From Lophius americanus (lineage: Eukaryota > Chordata > Actinopteri > Lophiiformes > Lophiidae), in assembly GCA_037951165.1 (NCBI GenBank), contig JBBDHG010000097.1, forward strand, positions 1,456,501 through 1,520,500: 64,000 nt of DNA, read 5' to 3'. Below, piece after piece: positions 1-9,809 of the stretch (the first letter of the stretch is position 1; the number at the start of each line of letters is the position of its first letter). The notes beneath the pieces are model-generated. The model was not told the origin of the DNA, ran no database searches, and saw only the letters and a list, made by a program, of their open reading frames with translations. The position numbers and the translations under genes were made by a program.

Positions 1-390
1 TAGAAGCAAGGGTATTGGACAAAAGCAGCAAGGCAAAGAAAAGAAGCAAGATGACAGCTGCTTGTTCTGTGGTTTCATCTAAACTTAGGATCTTATTAGC
101 AAAGTATGTGGTATGAAAAGGTTAAACCAAGCGTCGGTTCTGGGCAAAATTATAAGACGTCTTCTAAAAATCATCTGTCACAACCTAGCAAAGGTGTTTT
201 ATCCACTTGATAAGTCAATAAAACCCACAAAGTAAGTGATCATGAAGTGTGCAAAAGTTTCCAAGAACGCGCTGGAGGCTAGCTATCTAGTAATGGAGAT
301 GAGACCAAGGATTCAAAGCCCCTTCAGTTGCAAAGAAAACCTAAGACCAACCAAAGCTGACACGAGTGCAACTGGCAGAGATCACCTTGG
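1..390 (-). repeat. Dispersed repeat, copy A, with truncated signal-peptide-like ORF
   Basis: The segment is colinear with copy B near 59689-59930. Matching blocks are 35-79, 234-258 and 371-383, with indels between. On the minus strand an ATG at 78-76 opens a frame that stays open to the window edge (26 codons). It begins Met-x-Pro-x-Asn-Lys-x-Leu-Ser-Ser, followed by a hydrophobic, Cys/Phe/Leu-rich stretch. Copy B starts with the same pattern. It may belong to a retroelement or another repeated gene; I do not recognise the family. Confidence 0.45.
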
Positions 391-400
391 ATAACACATT

Positions 401-1110
401 AAAAAGAAATCTCACAATATGTCTCTAAACAGGTTTTGGATATCAGTTGAGAAGGAATAGTTGAATTTAGTACTAATTACATTCTGTTACTATTCCCAAA
501 GTTATATTAGTGTGAACTGAGCTTTTGGAGCCTGATTTAGATGAAAGAACTGGAAGTGTCTTATCCACCCCTAACAGAAGAAAGAGGCTTTGTACATCCT
601 CCCTGGCTCAGATTTCCCACTGAATGTAAAGCATATTTTCGTCTCCTCTCTCTAAATGAACCAATTATTGTGTAATCATGTGAATGTTGGCTGTCAGAGA
701 GATCGCAAATGTTTTTTGAATAGATTTTAGACTGGATGAGCACCTATTGATAAATGATACTAATACTAAATAATAATAATACTAATAATAATACTAATAC
801 TAATACTAATACTAATACTAATTTGCATGCAGTTATATGGTTGACAATTAATAGTGATAACCCCACAAATGAATATGAAAAAGCCTATGTAAACGGCTTT
901 TACATGATTATGTAGATTCCTGGGTCCTCCAGTCTTATTTTCCTGGAATTCAGCAATATTGTCATTCAAACTCTAAAATGACCTGAGAATTTTGCTTTAT
1001 TATGACATCTAAAATGTACCATGTGCATTTAATTGTAACAAACTGTAGTGTACTGTATTTCCCCTGGTGAATTGGTACTTCCAATTATTTTGTTTATGTT
1101 ATAAACATTA
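401..1110. other. Upstream non-coding region with TACTAA microsatellite
   Basis: No gene is recognised. An irregular (TACTAA)n tract occupies about 758-822. The short open frames here look like chance. Confidence 0.6.
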
Positions 1111-1170
1111 TTTGGGAGTTCGATCCCAGCCCTTGATGCTACATGCTGTGGGTCCTTGAGATATTTGCAG
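1111..1170 (+). repeat. Degenerate tRNA-derived SINE fragment
   Basis: GAGTTCGATCC at 1116-1126 resembles the RNA polymerase III B box (GGTTCGANNCC). It is followed by 'ggtccttgag', which resembles the spacer of common fish tRNA-SINEs ('gtccttgagcaagaca'). The A box and tail are not evident, so this is a decayed fragment at best. Confidence 0.4.
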
Positions 1171-2498
1171 TTTAAAGCTGCAACGAGTGAACACATCTGT
1201 TAATAGGAGAGACCAAACAACCATTCCTCAAGCTCAGGGCCCGACACAGGAGAGCCAGCTCACCAGGATAGGACTCAGCCGCCCAGCTGCATCTCAAGAA
1301 CCAGGGACACTCATTTGAAGATAACAATGTGGTTGCAGATGGATTGAAAGAGGAATGAAGGAAACCAATATATGTCAAACTATAAAAAGCCCTCCTTGAA
1401 CAGACGTGAAGTTCTCGCACATTAACATAATTCTGTTTGATCAGCATTCACACTTTGCCTCAGATGTTAATGACTCATATGCTGATCCAGTATAGTGTCC
1501 CAAGTGAACTGGACGACCCACAACGCTGCTTCCAGTGTCAGTTGGACAACCTCATGGCTCTCAATGCACTGGCCATCTCTCATGAGGTTTAATAACTGAA
1601 TCTTTATCGGTCAGACAGAATGGAGGAGGCCTCTTGCATGGATGTGAAACACAGTAAAACCTTTAGAAGCAGTCAAGACACCTCTGATTAAACCTTACAA
1701 AGTTTTATTGTACAATTGCGTCATTGGTATGACATCAAGTCAAAATAAAACCAGGAGCTTGAATGAAATGCTGTTGGTGGACGCTCTGCAGCAGATCATC
1801 GTCTTTCTCATAGAGTTCCTTGCTCCTTTTAGTTTTCATCCACACATACAGGATTGTACTTGACATTCCCAGTCTCTTGGTCTGGGTATTTTATTCCTTA
1901 ACTCGCTGGAGGTATGTTCATGGTATTAAAGATGTCCACTAGATGGCACCAGTGAATTTAGCTACTTTGGGACCAGCTGCACCAGCTTCAACTTGAGGCT
2001 ACTAACGTACAGTATTTGGAGAACGAATACTGGGACAACAAGTTGGCAGTTTGAAATCCATGGACGGGCTTAAACTGAATGGAACTTTAAGGAGGAAAAC
2101 ACATTAATTATAGTTCACAACCTAAGAGTAAATATGACATTACCATTTCGAAAGAGTGATGAGGGCAGATTAACAAAACCTCAATTTCCCTAATTTTAGG
2201 ACTTTTCTGTTATAAATGTTAAGATGTGTTCTCCTAAATAGGTGCAACACAATTTAATATGTCATGAATTTATATGTTGTTGCAATGCACTTTCTCTGTA
2301 CCTTTGTAATTCAATAACTTCACTCTGAGTCATATGTGCAGGACACCACAGCAGTTCACCATCAGCCCCAAAAAGGTAATCCCAGTTAATATCATGTTTG
2401 TATTACATTTAAACAATAATCAAATCACAGTACAAATGAAAGCACATAACAGTACCATGTATTGTAAGCTTGATAGCTGGCAAATTAGGATAAAAATG
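1171..2498. other. Upstream region without recognised gene
   Basis: I see no exon, RNA gene or clear repeat boundary. The short frames do not resemble known domains. Confidence 0.55.
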
Positions 2499-2624
2499 TT
2501 GTCAAAACTCAAATATTTTTTTTGTTTCTTGAGCAATTATAGCTTTGGAAGCTCCTCACCTTCCCAAATACAGGACAGTATTTGGGAAGCTCCAGAAACT
2601 AAAAAAATATTTGAGTTTTGTCAA
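2499..2624. repeat. Long imperfect inverted repeat (hairpin)
   Basis: The outer arms (about 2499-2529 and 2594-2624) pair over about 31 bp with two mismatches around CAAAACTCAAATATT. The inner arms CTTCCCAAATAC (2560-2571) and GTATTTGGGAAG (2578-2589) are perfect, with a 6-nt loop. GGAAGCTCC also occurs twice inside. The shape suggests a small foldback/MITE-type element rather than a host gene. Confidence 0.7.
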
Positions 2625-2633
2625 AATTTTAAA

Positions 2634-2699
2634 CTGATCCTGATTAATGAGAGCGCTGTAAAATGTAATTTATATCTCCAATTCCTTACCTGTGTAGAC
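2634..2699 (+). repeat. Direct repeat, copy 1 (66 bp)
   Basis: This 66-bp segment, beginning CTGATCCTGATTAATGAGAG, matches 3016-3081 at 56 of 66 positions by eye. It abuts the hairpin at 2499-2624, suggesting both belong to one duplicated or tandemly inserted element. Confidence 0.75.
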
Positions 2700-3015
2700 A
2701 GCACTTTGTAGAACAAGATGACATCAACCTCCAAAAATTAAAATAGTGTTTTGTTTTCACCAAACAGCAGGAATTTATTATATAATAAATCACTGCTTTA
2801 TTATATAATAAATATAATAAAGATAAATATTTTTAGAAAACTGAGCCTTCAGAAATGGAGATTTCAGAATAGATTAATACATAGATAGAATAATAAATTA
2901 TATATTAAATAGCTGGAAAAAAAGTTATATGTTATTATTAATATATATATGATAATATATATGTAATATGTTATAAGGAAATAAAATCAATTCATTTCAG
3001 AATTTAAAAAAAGAT
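2700..3015. repeat. AT-rich low-complexity tract
   Basis: Mostly TATAATAAA and TATATA-type sequence (2775-2985) between the two direct-repeat copies. No coding potential. Confidence 0.7.
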
Positions 3016-3081
3016 CTGATCCTGATTAATGAGAGGGGTGTAAAATGTATCTTATATCTCGGATTCGTTACTTATATAGAC
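3016..3081 (+). repeat. Direct repeat, copy 2 (66 bp)
   Basis: Second copy of the 66-bp unit at 2634-2699, in the same orientation, with ten differences clustered in the right half. The hairpin does not follow or precede this copy. Confidence 0.75.
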
Positions 3082-4330
3082 TACGTACTTCATACGTTGT
3101 ATTCATTTTTGTCCTCTGTAATGCACATTGCTTTATCTTTAATATCTCTAATACCCCATATGTGATTCTATTGAGCCCCGGTGTGCCTTGCAGAGGACAA
3201 CCATAGCTTTCCAATGATATTTCATGTCTACACATCAGAGGGGCGTAACCATGCAAAGTGGCTGTTTCCTGTCTTCTGAAAATGGCTTCCATCAGCACAA
3301 CCACATTGTATGGAAGAAAGAAAGGAAAGCATGATATTCATATTTAAAATGTGTTTCACTGTTATATCTTCATTGGTTTTGGTAAGTAACATCTAAGGAG
3401 CATTTTTAGTGAGTTTTCACAGCTGAACTTATTTATTTTCATAGGAAAAACAACAAATATATTAATGTTCAAAGTAGTGCACATCGGGACTTAATGTATG
3501 TTTGTTTCCAAATCCTTCCAGATGCAGAATGCCTGGGTGCAACACAAAACATATGTGAAATGCGTGAAGTGCCAGATGTTCCTTCGTGTCTCGAAAAAAT
3601 CACAATGCTTCATCAGATACCATCAGAGGTGAGAAGAAACTTGAGGGCACTCTCACCAAACCTAACCCCTGCTACAACGTTTTGGGGTGTCACGTGAAGC
3701 CATTTCAGAGTTAGAAGCCTTTTTATGAATGGCCAGTGGGCGTGAAAATTTAATCAGTTCTTCCTTAGCTTATGACATACCTGTTCTATGGTGTTTTGTG
3801 GAGCCATTAGGGAGTTTAATTACTTTTATTTGATTGACCTTTCTTTATTTTGTTAATGTTTTACACTCAACATCAACGTCCTGATGTACACTGTAGTGCA
3901 CATGTTATAAAATGTTAAGAAAGTTAAGTAAAAAAAAATAAAATTGTTGAAATGTTGAAAATAAATAAATAAAATTAAGTTGATTCCAAATAGTAGAACA
4001 GAATTTTATTTTTTCATAACAGGTTATAGCCGGGTTACAAGAAAACTGTCTCATCAATTTTGAAGAAAAAAAAGGGTGATTTTATGTTTTGTTTTTTAGG
4101 AAAAACTTATTTCAGAGTTCCAAGATAATTATACTTTTATTCAGAAAAAGTGGGATCATCAATCAAGTTTTCCTTGAAAATGTACAGAACAATACTGAGG
4201 TAAATATCTTATGCTATATCTTAAAAAAAGGCCAAAAGAAACTTTAATGAAATCCTATCTTAAAACCCGGCTTACCACATCATTGCAAGATAATTATTGT
4301 GTTAAACGAAAACAGCAGAATTTTATTTAT
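3082..4330. other. Upstream region without recognised gene
   Basis: AT-rich sequence with A/T runs. The small open frames lack recognisable domains. Confidence 0.55.
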
Positions 4331-4399
4331 TTCATGAAAACTTCAAATCATTTGGATGTTTTCATGAAAAAACATCCAAATGATTCATGTTTTCATGAA
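4331..4399. repeat. Palindrome with two nested stems, 5' of the zfpm2 promoter
   Basis: The inner arms CATTTGGATGTTTT (4349-4362) and AAAACATCCAAATG (4369-4382) are a perfect 14-bp inverted repeat with a 6-nt loop. The outer arms TTCATGAAAAC (4331-4341) and GTTTTCATGAA (4389-4399) are a perfect 11-bp inverted repeat. It lies about 160 bp upstream of the CpG island. Confidence 0.8.
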
Positions 4400-4602
4400 A
4401 TCATCCAAATCTCAGAATTTTGATTATTACGGAATTATAAGACAAATATCTGTGTTCTTATTCTCGTTTGTAAAACAGTCCATAACATTATTTTAATGAA
4501 TATTATGATATTAAATAATGATATTTTAATTATCACGTAACCAAAAAGAGGCTTTATTTTGACGGGGATGAGTCTGAACTAATGGGAGGCGAGTGCGATT
4601 TC

Positions 4603-4610
4603 TGACGTCA
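4603..4610. promoter_or_regulatory. Consensus CRE (TGACGTCA)
   Basis: A perfect palindromic cAMP-response element lies about 530 bp upstream of the zfpm2 ATG at the upstream edge of the CpG island. CREB/ATF-family factors bind this sequence, and sites near promoters in CpG islands are often functional. Whether it lies just upstream or downstream of the start site is unknown. Confidence 0.55.
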
Positions 4611-4796
4611 GACGTAAGGGGCGTATCCACACACGCGTTTTCCTGTCAGTTGTAAGCAGAGTTGAGTGTAGCGCTCGAGCTCCATTGAAAGTGTTACCCA
4701 GATTCAGAGACAGTCCAAGCGGACGAGGGGGGCGGACCGGCAAGAGGAAACTTGACAGAACACAATACCAGTTATTCCGCTGACCTCCATTTAACT

Positions 4797-4826
4797 ATGT
4801 CTGATTTACCGGCGTCAGATTTTTGA
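4797..4826 (+). promoter_or_regulatory. Upstream ORF 1 in zfpm2 leader
   Basis: An ATG opens a 9-codon frame ending in TGA, wholly upstream of the FOG2 start. It could lower translation of the main ORF if included in the mRNA. Its context (AACTATGT) is poor, so leaky scanning past it is likely. Confidence 0.45.
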
Positions 4827-5002
4827 AGAGAATCAGCAGTGTTCGTTAACGGTTGAGGCACGCGCGCGGCCAGCGAAGGACAAACGTAAAGAAGTGGGGA
4901 AGAAAGGTGAGGCGACGGAGAGAAGGCGGGCTGAACGGACACAGCTACAGGTAGCCAGCCCTCGGTCAAGGCTAGCCGTCGTGGCAGAAGATATCAAAGT
5001 GC

Positions 5003-5059
5003 ATGCGGGTCATGCGGTTTTCTCCGGTGGTTGGTCGGAGCGACGCGTCGCAGCATTAA
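5003..5059 (+). promoter_or_regulatory. Upstream ORF 2 in zfpm2 leader
   Basis: This ATG opens an 18-codon frame closed by TAA at 5057-5059, 72 bp before the FOG2 ATG and in the same reading frame. A second in-frame ATG sits three codons in (5012). The in-frame stop rules out a longer N-terminal extension of FOG2 starting here. It may affect translation through reinitiation. Confidence 0.5.
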
Positions 5060-5125
5060 GCACAGAGAAGAAGCAGAAAACAGAGGAACCACACCGCTTC
5101 AAACGGGCTTGTTATCACCGAGGGA

Positions 5126-5134
5126 GCCACCATG
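5126..5134 (+). promoter_or_regulatory. Optimal Kozak start context (GCCACCATG)
   Basis: The FOG2 start codon at 5132 has a perfect vertebrate Kozak consensus upstream. This decides the start over the weaker upstream ATGs at 4797, 5003 and 5012. Confidence 0.9.
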
Positions 5135-5171
5135 TCCAGGAGAAAGCAAAGCAAACCCCGGCAGATCAAAC
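5132..5171 (+). CDS. zfpm2: zfpm2 (FOG2) exon 1, coding part: N-terminal NuRD-binding motif
   Basis: The exon encodes MSRRKQSKPRQIK plus the first base of an Arg codon. From family knowledge this matches the start of vertebrate ZFPM2/FOG2; FOG1 has Asn instead of Lys at residue 8, and SALL and BCL11 proteins share only MSRRKQ. FOG2 is a nuclear multi-zinc-finger cofactor of GATA4/5/6 in heart, gonad and diaphragm development, and this N-terminal motif recruits NuRD through RBBP4/7. The start is well supported: GCCACC precedes the ATG, the nearest in-frame upstream stop is TAA at 5057-5059, and no ATG lies between. The exon ends at C|GTAAGA, a near-consensus donor in phase 1. The zinc fingers lie in later exons outside the window. 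Teleosts may carry two copies (a and b); 13 residues cannot tell which. SALL or BCL11 identity is excluded by residues 7-13. Confidence 0.92.
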
Positions 5172-5177
5172 GTAAGA
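5172..5177 (+). other. zfpm2: Splice donor of zfpm2 exon 1 (GTAAGA)
   Basis: The donor GTAAGA follows AAAC and interrupts an Arg codon after its first base (phase 1). Known FOG2 proteins continue with Arg at this point, so the split codon is as expected. Confidence 0.88.
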
Positions 5178-7720
5178 AATAAAAAAGTTAATTAATGTTG
5201 TTATATACTGATGTGACTGGATAGCCACTCACGCTCCTCGTCGTTTTGTGTGGTGTTTCCACTATAAAGTTAGCAATAAGTTATGAAGAATCCAGCTCTA
5301 CTAAATGTCGTAATAAAATAGTTTTACAATTAACTATATCCATGAACGCAACAGGACGTAAGTTGAATTTTACTCAGCTACGGTTTTTTTCTGTGGATAG
5401 CTCTCAGCGGCGTAAGTTATACTTTTTTGCATTTCTAGTTTAAACTAAAAAGTTTTAATTTATAACCCCCTTACTGTATGCATTCTCCATTGGCGGCCAA
5501 ATTGTAGCAGTGGCTTCCTTTTAAAATTTGTTGTGGAAACGTCGGTGTTCTCTGAAAAAGCCGATGTGAACAGAGATAAAGCAGCGATCCGATGTGAGCC
5601 CGGATAAAGATTAAAATTGGATCTTTTTTATTTGTTTTCTGTCTTAGGCAGGGCCAAGGCCGCCGTTGCATTTTCCCTCTAGCTTTTCACTTCTCTTCTC
5701 CAGAGATGGGGCGTCAGATAAGGCGCCTGACTGATCTCTTCGGCTGATAGCTGCTTACAATTGGATCTTTTTTTCTTTTTTTCATCTATCCTTTTAACTC
5801 AATAATGCATTTTAGGTCCGCTTGAAAGGCCCTGTTCGTGGCCTAGCGGTTGGCTGGTCTCTTGAGTTCTTCCTGTTTATAATACGTGTGAAGTTTATCG
5901 CTGGTGCATGATGTTCAAAGTTGATAGAACAGCATATTAATGATGTGGTCATAACCTCTCCTTGTACTCTGTGAGACCTGGTCCAATCCGGGCTAATGAA
6001 TCTCTCTCTAAATTTAATGCCATCATACTAAAGATGAGAGACTAGTATTTTTTTAGAGGCTACAGCTGAAATTGAAACATTTAGCGAATAATAATATCAT
6101 ATCATCAATGATTATGTCACTGTGTTACTGTGTTCCAAGAAGCAACTTTGGGGAATTTACTCTTGTGTGCTATCACAAGATGTAATTTCATGTAATAGGC
6201 TTCAGTCTTGATTTTTGATTAAGTCCCCTGGCTCAGATGACAGCAGGTGTATTTAATCTTGCATGGTAAATTATGAGACAAAAATATTTTTTAGTGGTCT
6301 AATGTGATCTTCGCTTGATGTTGGTGGTAAGAGCTGAAGGTCAGATGGTGCAAGCTGTGCATTATGTCTTATCGCTGCTAACTAGCAAAACATGCAACTA
6401 CTTGGTCATTAATTCGGTTTTATGGCTTCTTAAAAACTTTCATAACATCATATTCTGAAATATATATTTCAATTGTAACTTATACATAACCGTACAAAAT
6501 TAAACTCAACCAGTGAGAACAGCTGTGAGATGTGCCGCAGAGGAGAGTCCAAGAGCACTGACCTCATAACCTGAAGGAGTTGGAGAATTTCTGTACTGAG
6601 GCCTGATCTTAGGGGATTGCTCGTACAATGCAGCGGATTGGGGGCTTTTCGGGGATATAACCTTGCTGTCAGAGATGACAGCGTAGGTGTACTTGTAAGA
6701 AAAGTCACAATTGGATAGAATCAAATCATTTAGTCTCACTGCAAACTCTGATGTAATGTAACTTAAACACTAATCAATAATATTAGCCCACTTACCTGGA
6801 GGACAAACCGTAATTTTCCATCCATGTGGGTCCATCCAAAGCAACTGGGCTTTTATTTCGACTTGAAGAGTCTCATCCAAGAGGTCCTTTCCGTTTGTAA
6901 TGCTCTATGTTGCTCTTTGCAGATGACAACAATGTGTTTGTTCTAAATTTTTGAGGTTGCTGTTGAAATCTGCTTATGTTCTTCCAGATATTGGCTTTGA
7001 TAGCAATGGAATCATTGCTGCCATCTGTCGAGTTTAAGCATAGCTGTTGCTGCAGGTAGTCTAGATAGTCTCTCACTTTCTGTTTTTTCTTGTTCCATAG
7101 AGAGGCCTATCAGCTGTGAACTCCCAGCAGGCACCTACAGTAATTCCTCGCGATGTATTCCAGAGCAGAGGCTGATAAACCCCAACTAGACTTGATGTAC
7201 ATGAGAGACACATGCGTGTGTCTCAGGGGTGTCATGGCAGTCTTTATCGGTGCTTCTGGTCAACTATGCTTCCCTGTGCACCAGGCCCCGCTGTGGTCGA
7301 GGCCAGCCAAACTCTCAGCCCCATGACTCTCTTGTGATTTGGCAGACATTTTGATAGGAAAGGAAAGAGTGATAAGGACTTTGTTCTGTCGGGTTGTGTG
7401 TGTTTGTGTGTGTGTGTGTGGGGGGCTGTTACAGGCTGCTGCTGCTACCAATACCACTAACACTACTACTGCCATTTCTGACACGCAATGTGTTCAAGAT
7501 GTTGTTGTTGAGCATGATGTTCACTTTTTTATGGAAACAATTCCAGGGAGGTCATGGTGTTTTGTTTGATTCATGCGCCTCTAACTCTCTAACAGCATTC
7601 ACAGGTGGAGTCATTTTGGTAATTAATCTTTTTCTAATCCATTCTTTATTTGACCGTTGTGTTCTGTGATGAAAGCCCTTCTAGTGATAACTTGCTGTTA
7701 ATGCAAACTCAACATTTAGT
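5178..7720. other. Proximal intron 1, no recognised element
   Basis: No repeat family or exon recognised. A short (GT)n tract lies at about 7395-7420. A pyrimidine-rich tract with AG at 5814-5815 resembles a splice acceptor but does not lead to a plausible FOG2 exon. Confidence 0.55.
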
Positions 7721-7751
7721 GCAGGGGTCTCAATTTAAAGGAGACCCCTGC
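7721..7751. repeat. Perfect 11-bp inverted repeat with hAT-terminus-like arms
   Basis: GCAGGGGTCTC (7721-7731) and GAGACCCCTGC (7741-7751) are exact reverse complements around a 9-nt spacer. CAGGGGTCTC resembles the terminal repeats of Charlie-type hAT elements, so this may be two termini left after internal deletion. No target duplication is visible. Confidence 0.55.
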
Positions 7752-8379
7752 CCATAAATGAAACATCTTTATAAAATAGAAATAGACATAGATAAATAGA
7801 ATTAAATCATTCATAACTTAAGGTATATAATATATATAGTATAAGATTAACTTATTTTGAATATAAAGGAACTAAGTGTTACTAGGTGTCACTTTTCTTA
7901 TAGTGCCCAGCAGCTTTGTCTATTTTCAGAGAGCATGACCTGGTTACTCAAAATAATCCAAGGATCTTGCTTGGGGCAGTTTCATGTTGGAAGTTTTTTT
8001 TTTTCCCCGTATAACATCAGGTTATTGTTGTTACTGGGAGGGGTGTAAAAATGAATGATGTCCTATTCAGCTGGGTTATAACAAAAGTTAGCTCGGTCAG
8101 CTAACTGTTTCATTCATGTGTCTTCGTAAATTGGTAGTGTAGCCAGCAAGAGAGCATCTCTACAGTAGCAAAGCTTTCCCCACTGATTTTCTGACCTGAA
8201 TTAACTTAGACCATACGGTCATATAGAAATAGCATCCTTTTAAAAATTTTACCCAACAACAATGGATTAAGGGCTTCCTGGATGCCCGTAGTGGAGGAGG
8301 AGAAGTGGGTGTTTGTGTAGCAGATGGATATTTGTCTGTGTCTCTTTGTGCGTCATCCTTCCCAACGGTTGTTGATCTT

Positions 8380-8530
8380 TGAGCCTGATAAGGCTTCTCT
8401 CCTTGATAGAGAGATAGCAGGCAGGCAGGCAGACGGCCCACTGAGGCTGGATCCCTGGGCTTTTATTTTGGCAGTTGAGATGGAAGACACGATAAAACTC
8501 TTTGGCGATTGCTGCTGCTGATAATTGAGA
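8380..8530 (+). promoter_or_regulatory. Candidate intronic enhancer with GATA motifs
   Basis: A non-repetitive island with WGATAR motifs at 8386-8391 (TGATAA), 8404-8409 (TGATAG), 8412-8417 (AGATAG) and 8519-8524 (TGATAA). It is followed by a purine-rich (GA)n stretch to about 8590. FOG2 works with GATA4/5/6, so GATA-driven control is plausible but inferred. Confidence 0.35.
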
Positions 8531-8924
8531 AAGCAAAAAAGAAGGAGAGAGAGAGAGAAAGAGAGAGGGAGATAGGAGGTTGGGCTGATGGAAGGAGAGA
8601 TTGAGGATGGAGGGCATGTTGTAATTACATCTGGCTGTTGCATGCCATTTTCCCAGCGTTGTTGTCAGTGGTTTTGTTTGCGATTGACTGTGGGTGGATC
8701 ATTAGATAATTAACAGAAGAGAAAAGTGGAGGGAGAGCAAGAGCAGGGAGAAAGTGGATTGATAAGAGGGAGGAGAAGAGGAGTGGAGGTAGATAGCGTA
8801 AAGAAAGAGTGAAGAAGTGTGTGGAATACATAGCTGTTAGATGAATGTGTTGTGGTGTGTTTTTAATGTGCAGCACAGCCAGCTCTGCCGCTCCCCTTCC
8901 CCTCCCTGAAAGATGTTTGGGGCT

Positions 8925-8975
8925 GATAAGAAGGCCTGCTGATGGTAGATAGATAACACCCTGCAGATCCTCATT
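8925..8975 (+). promoter_or_regulatory. Small GATA-motif cluster
   Basis: TGATAA at 8934-8939 and overlapping AGATAG/AGATAA at 8947-8956 lie in mixed-complexity sequence downstream of the 8.4 kb cluster. Confidence 0.3.
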
Positions 8976-9236
8976 GTTGATTGTGTGAGAGTGAGAAAGA
9001 GAGAGCTAGGTTCCTATGACATCAGTACAGTGCTAGAGCGCAGAGGTCAGTATGAATAATTTGCTGCCTCCCTTGGCTTAAACCTCAACAGAACGCCTGT
9101 AGAGGCCAGTCAAGGAACTCCCCTCTCTGACCTCCCGGTCCTGCTCCTTCTCACATGCTTCTTCCCTCTTCTATTTCAATAAAATAGCAGACATACGTCT
9201 TTACAGCTCATAATAGAAAGTTTTGGGATTTTTCTC

Positions 9237-9300
9237 AGATAGATAGATAGATAGATAGAGACTTTATTTATTTATAAGGTAAATTCAAGTAAACATAAAA
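9237..9300 (-). repeat. (AGAT)n microsatellite next to a LINE-tail-like sequence
   Basis: AGAT repeats over 9237-9258 are followed by 'gagactttattta'. In fish, (GATA)n followed by 'actttattgatcc' is a common 3' tail of RTE/Rex-type LINEs in antisense. The match is partial, so only a decayed tail is proposed. Confidence 0.4.
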
Positions 9301-9589
9301 GTAAACTTATGACTTCAGACAGGTTCCATTTGAGGGTGTTGCTGTTGTGTATGTGAGAGGAAAGCATTACCCTTTTATCAGCAGTCTGACAAAGGTGGGG
9401 TCACGTGATTGTTATATGGAACCACCATTGAGAGATTAATGCATTCTTTGTAAGCCAAAGTGAAATAAAACACAAGTATGTCTAAATTCCAGGCACATAC
9501 AAAAACACACTCCCAGAGGACTCACAGTGCCATGGTGGCTTTCCCTTGTGTTTTTTTCCTCCTTCTTTGTTCTGCTTTTAGCTTGATGT

Positions 9590-9800
9590 GAACTTTCGAT
9601 AAGCCGCGGGGCCTGATCTCCGGTGCAGATAGAGATCTCCAAGTGTGATTAGAGTTGTTATCAGGCTGCAGCAGGCAGGAGCCGAGGCTCCACCGCAATA
9701 ACAGCAGGCCCAGGCAGGAGCAGCCGGGGTCCGGACCCTGGCAATCAGTTCCAGCCCTAATGGGATTAATGTTGTTGTATAATTAGATGATAGGTGTGAA
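9590..9800 (+). promoter_or_regulatory. Candidate conserved non-coding island with GATA motifs
   Basis: This is the most GC-balanced stretch of this part of the intron. GATA-type motifs lie at 9597-9602 (CGATAA), 9627-9632 (AGATAG), 9658-9663 (TTATCA) and 9788-9793 (TGATAG), with a homeodomain-type core near 9779-9785 (TAATTAG). No repeat family is recognised. Conservation is suspected from composition only. Confidence 0.4.
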
Positions 9801-9809
9801 TGCATTTCT

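Larger units (their letters stand above)
4560..5120 (+). promoter_or_regulatory. zfpm2: CpG-island promoter of zfpm2
   Basis: CpG dinucleotides are dense here (for example CGCGCGCGGCCAGCG near 4861) and nearly absent from the AT-rich flanks. A GC box (GGGGGGCGG) lies at about 4726-4734 and a CRE at 4603-4610. The island ends close to the start codon. This is the usual architecture of TATA-less promoters of developmental regulators. Methylation state and exact start sites cannot be read from the sequence. Confidence 0.75.
4640..5131 (+). other. zfpm2: zfpm2 5' leader (5' UTR), approximate start
   Basis: This CpG-rich sequence lies between the proximal promoter and the zfpm2 ATG. No TATA box or clear initiator fixes the transcription start, so the left boundary is a guess, as expected for a CpG-island promoter with dispersed starts. 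It contains two upstream ATGs that open short ORFs (4797-4826 and 5003-5059). A longer open frame over 4894-5175 begins with GTG, is not in frame with FOG2, and is probably a by-product of GC-rich leader sequence. No splice signals inside the leader are obvious enough to propose a 5' UTR intron. Confidence 0.6.

Noticed and set aside
4894..5175. 93-codon open frame across the zfpm2 leader
   Set aside because: It starts at GTG rather than ATG, is out of frame with the FOG2 start, and runs through the splice donor. It is a by-product of GC-rich leader sequence.
5816..5866. Possible zfpm2 exon 2: a pyrimidine tract and AG at 5814-5815 followed by a phase-matched frame reading Arg-Pro-Leu-Glu, as in FOG2 after residue 13
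   Set aside because: The next residues (RPCSWPSGWLVS) are not the acidic FOG2 region, a stop follows after 16 codons, and no donor is evident. Four matching residues can occur by chance.
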